Shown: piece after piece, positions 13,619 through 17,628 of the stretch
How positions within the stretch are numbered: position 1 is the stretch's first letter
Layout: the number at the start of each line of letters is the position of its first letter
Origin: JAAYWY01 sp050945275
GTDB taxonomy: Bacteria; Bacillota; DTU030; DUMP01
DNA: 17,628 nt
Direction of reading: 5' to 3'
Assembly (NCBI GenBank): GCA_050945275.1
Contig: JBMNSQ010000025.1
Span: 1 to 17,628, forward strand
Position numbers and translations under genes: made by a program
The notes under the pieces: model-generated
Databases searched by the model: none
The model's input: the letters and a program-made list of their open reading frames with translations, nothing else
What the model was told of the DNA's origin: nothing

Positions 13619-14992
13619 GTGAGTCTTACAGATATATATAGATACGTTGATAACAATCAGGATAAGCTGCTAGAAGACTTGTTCCGCTTTCTTCGCCAGC
13701 CAAGCATCAGTACGCGCAACGAGGGAATGAATGAATGTGCCCAATTACTAGCTGAAGAGATGAAAAAGCTAGGCATTGAGACAAAAATATTTCCCACTAA
13801 ACGCCATCCCATTATTTTTGGCGAAGTAGGCCCCTCAGAAGGTAAGCCAACGCTGCTGATTTACGGACATTATGACGTTCAACCACCGGAACCACTGGAA
13901 CTTTGGGATACCGATCCTTTCGAGCCTACTATTAAAAACGGACGTATCTACGCTCGTGGAAGTTCAGATAATAAAGGGCAACTGTTTGCTCATGTAAAAG
14001 CCATCGAAGCTTACAAAGCCGTATTTGATAAACTTCCAATCAAGGTAAAGTTTATTTTTGAAGGTGAAGAAGAAATATCCAGTCCCAGTCTGGAGCCATT
14101 TGTAGCAGAGCATAAGGATTTATTAAAAGCAGATCTGTTTGTAGTCTCCGATAGCCATATGCATGAAAGCGGACAACCGCTGGTAGTCCTAGGGCTTAAA
14201 GGCATGTTATATGTAGAAATCACACTGCGCGCTGCTAACAAAGATCTACATTCCATGCGGGCTGCTGCTGTACCGAGCCCTGTGTGGCGAATGGTGCACT
14301 TACTAGCCACTCTTAAAGGAGAAGATGGCCTAGTCAAAATACCAGGCTTTTATGACCATGTACGGCCTCTTCTTCCTGAGGAAATTAAAGCTGCTGAAGT
14401 TATTCCCTTCGATAAAAACGCACTCTTGTCCGACCTGGGAATAACATCACTTCTTCAAAACCGCCATGGCGACGACTATTATAAAAACATGATCTTCGAA
14501 CCTACTTGTAACATCTCGGGTCTAACTGCCGGCTATCAAGAAGAAGGATCGAAAACTATTCTTCCTTGCCAGGCTTCAGCAAAACTGGATCTTAGACTGG
14601 TTCCGGATCAAGATCCCGATACAATACTAGGCTTACTAAAAGATCATCTGAACAAAAACGGCTACAGCGATGCTGAAATCACTATTCATGGCGGATTTGA
14701 GCCGTCTCGTACCCCAATAACCCACCCTAGTGTTCAACTGGCCAGGGAAGCAGTGGCCGAAGTTTTTGGTAAGGAACCTTATATATATCCAGGTATAGGT
14801 GGCGCTGGACCAAACTATGTGTTTGAAAAACACCTGCACGTACCATGCTTAATTATACCCTTCGCAGCTGCAGACCAGAACAACCACGCACCAAATGAAA
14901 GCCTAATTTTGGACGGCTACTTCAACGGAATAAAAACGTCGGCAACACTAATCTCTAAACTAGCAGCAAAAAGTACCATGCTCGATGGTTAA
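13619..14992 (+). CDS. M20-family dipeptidase (CNDP/PepV-like)
   Basis: A 457-residue cytosolic metallopeptidase at full length. The di-metal site is complete: H84 and D86 (YGHYDVQ), bridging D117 (SSDNKG), E151/E152 in EGEEE (base and ligand), D178 (SDSH), and H423 in the C-terminal QNNHAPNE. The dimerisation lid domain is inserted at about 190-330 and has the conserved His of DLHSMRA (H211). LLIYGHYDVQPP and RGSSDNKGQ place it near the carnosinase/cytosolic non-specific dipeptidase branch. It should cleave dipeptides after uptake. The start is GTG 13619, preceded by AAAGGAAG that lies in a possible hairpin. It is the last gene of the central block and is followed by the terminator at 15024-15060. 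Confidence 0.92.
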   Translation: MSLTDIYRYVDNNQDKLLEDLFRFLRQPSISTRNEGMNECAQLLAEEMKKLGIETKIFPTKRHPIIFGEVGPSEGKPTLLIYGHYDVQPPEPLELWDTDPFEPTIKNGRIYARGSSDNKGQLFAHVKAIEAYKAVFDKLPIKVKFIFEGEEEISSPSLEPFVAEHKDLLKADLFVVSDSHMHESGQPLVVLGLKGMLYVEITLRAANKDLHSMRAAAVPSPVWRMVHLLATLKGEDGLVKIPGFYDHVRPLLPEEIKAAEVIPFDKNALLSDLGITSLLQNRHGDDYYKNMIFEPTCNISGLTAGYQEEGSKTILPCQASAKLDLRLVPDQDPDTILGLLKDHLNKNGYSDAEITIHGGFEPSRTPITHPSVQLAREAVAEVFGKEPYIYPGIGGAGPNYVFEKHLHVPCLIIPFAAADQNNHAPNESLILDGYFNGIKTSATLISKLAAKSTMLDG

Positions 14993-15023
14993 CAAAACCT
15001 GATTCAAACCTATTATGAAAGCT

Positions 15024-15060
15024 AATCAAAAAAGCTGGCTGCTGCCAGCTTTTTTTGATT
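15024..15060. terminator. Bidirectional terminator between convergent operons
   Basis: AATCAAAAAAGCTGGC (15024-15039) pairs with the segment 15044-15060 around a TGCT loop, with one extra T in the run. GC-rich inner pairs are flanked by A6 on one side and T7 on the other, so it can stop transcription from both strands. It ends the rightward M20 gene and the leftward synthetase gene. The stop codon of the latter (15061-15059) lies in the foot of the stem. Confidence 0.92.
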
Positions 15061-17185
15061 ATATTATTATACGGGCATCCAGGGCCAGGGCTCCCTGCCT
15101 ATAAGCACGTACTGGATTAAGATCGATTTCTTTGATGTGAGGGACATCAACTAAGGCTCGTCCAACTCTCACTATTATAGAAGCCAAAGCATCGATGTCT
15201 ACTTTTTCTTGTCCGCGGGCACCGGTAAGTAGCTGGTACAGCTTAAGCTCACGCAACATAGCATGCGCTTCTTTTTCGCTGATCGGGGCTACCCGGAAAG
15301 AGACATCCTTGAGAACCTCAACAAATATCCCGCCAAACCCAGCCATCACTACGGGACCAAACTGCAGATCGCGCATGCCACCAATAATAAGTTCTGTCCC
15401 AGCGTCAGCATTCTTAGATACCAGCATACCTTGAATCTCAGCCTGAGGCATGTTAGCTGTGGCCTTAGCTACTATTTCGGAAAAAGCCGATCGCACCTTA
15501 TGCTCCGAATCGAGATCCACTTTTACTCCGCCCACATCGCTCTTGTGAATAATCTGAGGTGACACTACCTTAAGAACGACAGGATAACCTAGTTTTTCGG
15601 CAATAGTAACAGCTTGATCTTGATTCTGGGCTAATTCCGCTGGCACAAAGGGAACATCATATTGCTCTAAAATAGCCCGTGCCTCCGGCTCGGTTATGGC
15701 TCGTCGCTGCGTCTGAATTGTTTTAATAATACTGGAAACACCTGTTGGTACTTCGCCCCCAGAAACAGATAAACTTGTTTTTTCCTCGGCCTTTTGTACT
15801 AGGTTGGCCCTGCGCACCAGATTTACCATGGCCCGGGCGGCTCGCTCCGGCATGTCAAAGGTGGGAACACCGCATTTCTCCAACGCTTCTCGGGCTGGCT
15901 GCACCCAATCGCCAGCGAGATAACAAATGGTTACCGGTTTATTACAAGCGGACACCACCTCTGCCGTGAGTTCTCCCATCTTCTTCGGTTGAAGAAAAGT
16001 AGGCGGTACGCTCAGGTGCACTACCCCATCCACACCGGGATCAGCTAGAACACAGCGCAGAGCATCAGCATGCTGCTTCTCATCGGCTGCAGCCGACATA
16101 TCTACATAGCCTTCGGTATGATCTACTATGGCCATAGGCGGTAATATTTCCTTTAGTTGCTGCTTTGTCTCCGAGCTAAGTTTAGCCAAAGTAATATCTG
16201 GCGACAGCCCCAACTCATCCATGGCAATAATCCCTGGCCCGCCGGCTTCAGTTAGTACAACTACCCGATTTCCCTGCGGCAGCGGCTGCATGGAAATAGC
16301 CTTGGCTGCATCCAGCAGTTCTTCCACTGTATTTACCCGCAAAATACCGGCTTGCTTAAAAGCTGCTTGGTAAATATTATCAGAACCAGCCAAAGAACCG
16401 GTATGGGAAGCCGCTGCCCCCTGCCCGACTTCGCTTCTCCCAACCTTAAGAATTATCACCGGCTTTTCTTGGCAAATGCTCTGTGCCACTTCTAAAAACT
16501 GGCGAGCATTATTGATACCTTCCATATACATAGCTATGGCTTTAGTATCGGGATCGTCGCGGTAATACTCCATTACTTCTAGTACATCCACATCAGCCTG
16601 ATTACCTACGTGGGCCCACTTAGCAAAGCCAATGGGAACCGCCTGATTGGTAGCAAACATCCCAATGGCTGCCCCAAGCGCTCCGCTTTGGGAAATAATA
16701 CTCATGCCACCCCTTACTTGCCGAATCCCAGCGGCAAAAGAAGTGTCTAAGTTGTTTTTCGTGTTCATTACCCCTATGCAGTTAGGCCCAATAACCCTAA
16801 TACCTGCTTTACGGGCAATAGCCAACACCCTTTTTTCTAACTCAACTCGCTCCGGCTCTTTGGTCTCGCTAAAACCAGACGCAATGATTACCGCTGCTTT
16901 AACATCGCCTCGCCCAGCTGCCTGCTCAAATACCTCCGGTACAGCAAAGGCAGGGACACTCACCACTATCTGTTCCACTACTTCTGGGATCGCAGCTAAA
17001 TCCGGGAAACACTTAATACCAAAAAGTTCGTCTAGTTTGGGGTTTACCGGATAGACCGATCCACTAAACTGTAAATCCAATAAGTTTCGGACAATCTGGT
17101 AACCAGCTTTGCCGGGGTCCGCGGATGCCCCCACAACAGCGACACTTTTAGGGTAAAAGAAATGATCTAATGACTTTGACTTCAT
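15059..17185 (-). CDS. ADP-forming acetate/acyl-CoA synthetase, fused alpha-beta subunits
   Basis: A 708-residue protein. The order is a CoA-binding domain (about 8-135; VAVVGASADPGKAGYQIVRN, GPNCIGVMN), a succinyl-CoA-ligase-like domain (about 150-290; ISQSGALGAAIG), a ligase-CoA domain (about 300-455) and a C-terminal ATP-grasp domain (about 485-705; GYPVVLKVVSPQIIHKSDVGG, AGFGGIFVEV, IDLNPVRA). H261 in ASHTGSLAGS is the expected phospho-histidine. The enzyme makes ATP from ADP and phosphate while converting acyl-CoA to free acid. It would act just after a ferredoxin-dependent 2-oxoacid oxidoreductase. Alpha and beta parts are fused, as in many bacteria and unlike Pyrococcus. The ATG is preceded by AGGAGG and overlaps the stop of the upstream oxidoreductase beta gene by 4 nt (ATGA). 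Acyl specificity is unknown. Confidence 0.93.
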   Translation of the reverse strand: MKSKSLDHFFYPKSVAVVGASADPGKAGYQIVRNLLDLQFSGSVYPVNPKLDELFGIKCFPDLAAIPEVVEQIVVSVPAFAVPEVFEQAAGRGDVKAAVIIASGFSETKEPERVELEKRVLAIARKAGIRVIGPNCIGVMNTKNNLDTSFAAGIRQVRGGMSIISQSGALGAAIGMFATNQAVPIGFAKWAHVGNQADVDVLEVMEYYRDDPDTKAIAMYMEGINNARQFLEVAQSICQEKPVIILKVGRSEVGQGAAASHTGSLAGSDNIYQAAFKQAGILRVNTVEELLDAAKAISMQPLPQGNRVVVLTEAGGPGIIAMDELGLSPDITLAKLSSETKQQLKEILPPMAIVDHTEGYVDMSAAADEKQHADALRCVLADPGVDGVVHLSVPPTFLQPKKMGELTAEVVSACNKPVTICYLAGDWVQPAREALEKCGVPTFDMPERAARAMVNLVRRANLVQKAEEKTSLSVSGGEVPTGVSSIIKTIQTQRRAITEPEARAILEQYDVPFVPAELAQNQDQAVTIAEKLGYPVVLKVVSPQIIHKSDVGGVKVDLDSEHKVRSAFSEIVAKATANMPQAEIQGMLVSKNADAGTELIIGGMRDLQFGPVVMAGFGGIFVEVLKDVSFRVAPISEKEAHAMLRELKLYQLLTGARGQEKVDIDALASIIVRVGRALVDVPHIKEIDLNPVRAYRQGALALDARIII

Positions 17186-17628
17186 GCTTTCGCCTCCTGC
17201 GCTAACAATTCCTGATATAGTTGCCGCGCCACTTTTTCCAGTTGAGCAATTTGATCAGCGGAAATGTTGCGGAACCGACCTTGGCGCTTTATATAATCTG
17301 TTACCGGGTTTAGTTCCTTTGTTTTTTTTGTAACTTTTAGCCGACCATCTACCACTTCATAAAGAGGCCACAGTCCCGTATCCACTGCCAGGCGGGCAAT
17401 GTTGACCGTCTCTTTCGGTGGAAAACGCCAGCCAGCAGCACAAGGAGTAAGAACGTGGATATAAACCGGGCCATCGACATCTTTTGCTTTCTTCACCTTC
17501 CGGCGAAAATCATCGATGTAGCCAGCAGACGCAGTGGCCAGATAGGGAATGCCCTGGGACCTTAACATAGCAACAATATCTTTCTTGTTTTCTTTCTTAC
17601 CAGCTGGAGTAGTAGTGGTCCAAGCACC
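17182..17628 (-). CDS. porB: 2-oxoacid:ferredoxin oxidoreductase, beta subunit, C-terminal part (partial)
   Basis: About 148 residues are visible; the frame stays open to the right edge, so the N-terminal half with the TPP motif is outside. The visible part begins GAWTTTTPAGKKENKKDIVA, which matches the segment after the TPP site. It goes on through SAGYIDDFRRKVKKA, the cluster Cys in LTPCAAGWRFP, and ARLAVDTGLWPLYEV, then a charged helical tail. It is clearly paralogous to the beta subunit at 4911-5819 (SPCPTGW, ARLAVQTNFFPLYE) but quite diverged. The TGLWPLYE block resembles the more common pyruvate-type subunits; this is only an impression. Its TGA overlaps the ATG of the acyl-CoA synthetase, so the two are one operon and probably work in sequence. 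The other subunits are expected beyond the right edge. Confidence 0.9.
   Translation of the reverse strand, partial: GAWTTTTPAGKKENKKDIVAMLRSQGIPYLATASAGYIDDFRRKVKKAKDVDGPVYIHVLTPCAAGWRFPPKETVNIARLAVDTGLWPLYEVVDGRLKVTKKTKELNPVTDYIKRQGRFRNISADQIAQLEKVARQLYQELLAQEAKA

Overview
The window reads as a stretch of a Gram-positive anaerobe, most likely a clostridial member of the Bacillota (Peptococcaceae-like or a relative). This is inferred from strong AGGAGG-type ribosome binding sites, frequent GTG and TTG starts, a DUF2935 protein, a lipobox lipoprotein as transport receptor, and ferredoxin-dependent 2-oxoacid metabolism joined to an ADP-forming acyl-CoA synthetase. The genus cannot be named from the sequence alone. 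No intergenic gap exceeds about 255 bases, and I saw no tRNA, rRNA, CRISPR array, insertion sequence or phage gene.

Left edge (1-2000): a truncated M20 peptidase runs leftward off the window. Divergent from it, across a repeat-containing promoter region, is an XRE-type regulator, followed by a two-domain DUF2935 protein that ends in a clear terminator.

Central block (2079-14992, all +): an IclR-type regulator is followed by a gamma-delta-alpha-beta 2-oxoacid:ferredoxin oxidoreductase. Two unrecognised genes come next: a dicluster-ferredoxin protein with a long unassigned C-terminal part, and a 209-residue Cys/His-containing protein. Then comes a complete five-component peptide-type ABC transporter (lipoprotein, two permeases, two ATPases), a creatininase-family amidohydrolase and an M20 dipeptidase. 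The genes are tightly spaced and no canonical terminator was found between 2844 and 14992, although a large hairpin sits after the receptor gene.

Right edge (15024-17628, - strand): a terminator that can serve both strands separates the central block from a leftward operon. That operon holds the C-terminal part of a second oxidoreductase beta subunit, overlapping by 4 nt with an ADP-forming acetyl/acyl-CoA synthetase.

Together the genes suggest peptide or amide-compound fermentation. The ABC importer takes up the substrate, the creatininase-family enzyme and M20 peptidase hydrolyse it, 2-oxoacids are oxidatively decarboxylated to acyl-CoA with reduction of ferredoxin, and the ADP-forming synthetase converts acyl-CoA to acid plus ATP. 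No transaminase or dehydrogenase is present in the window. The most likely undescribed component is the pair at 5876-7231, which appears to belong to the oxidoreductase operon.
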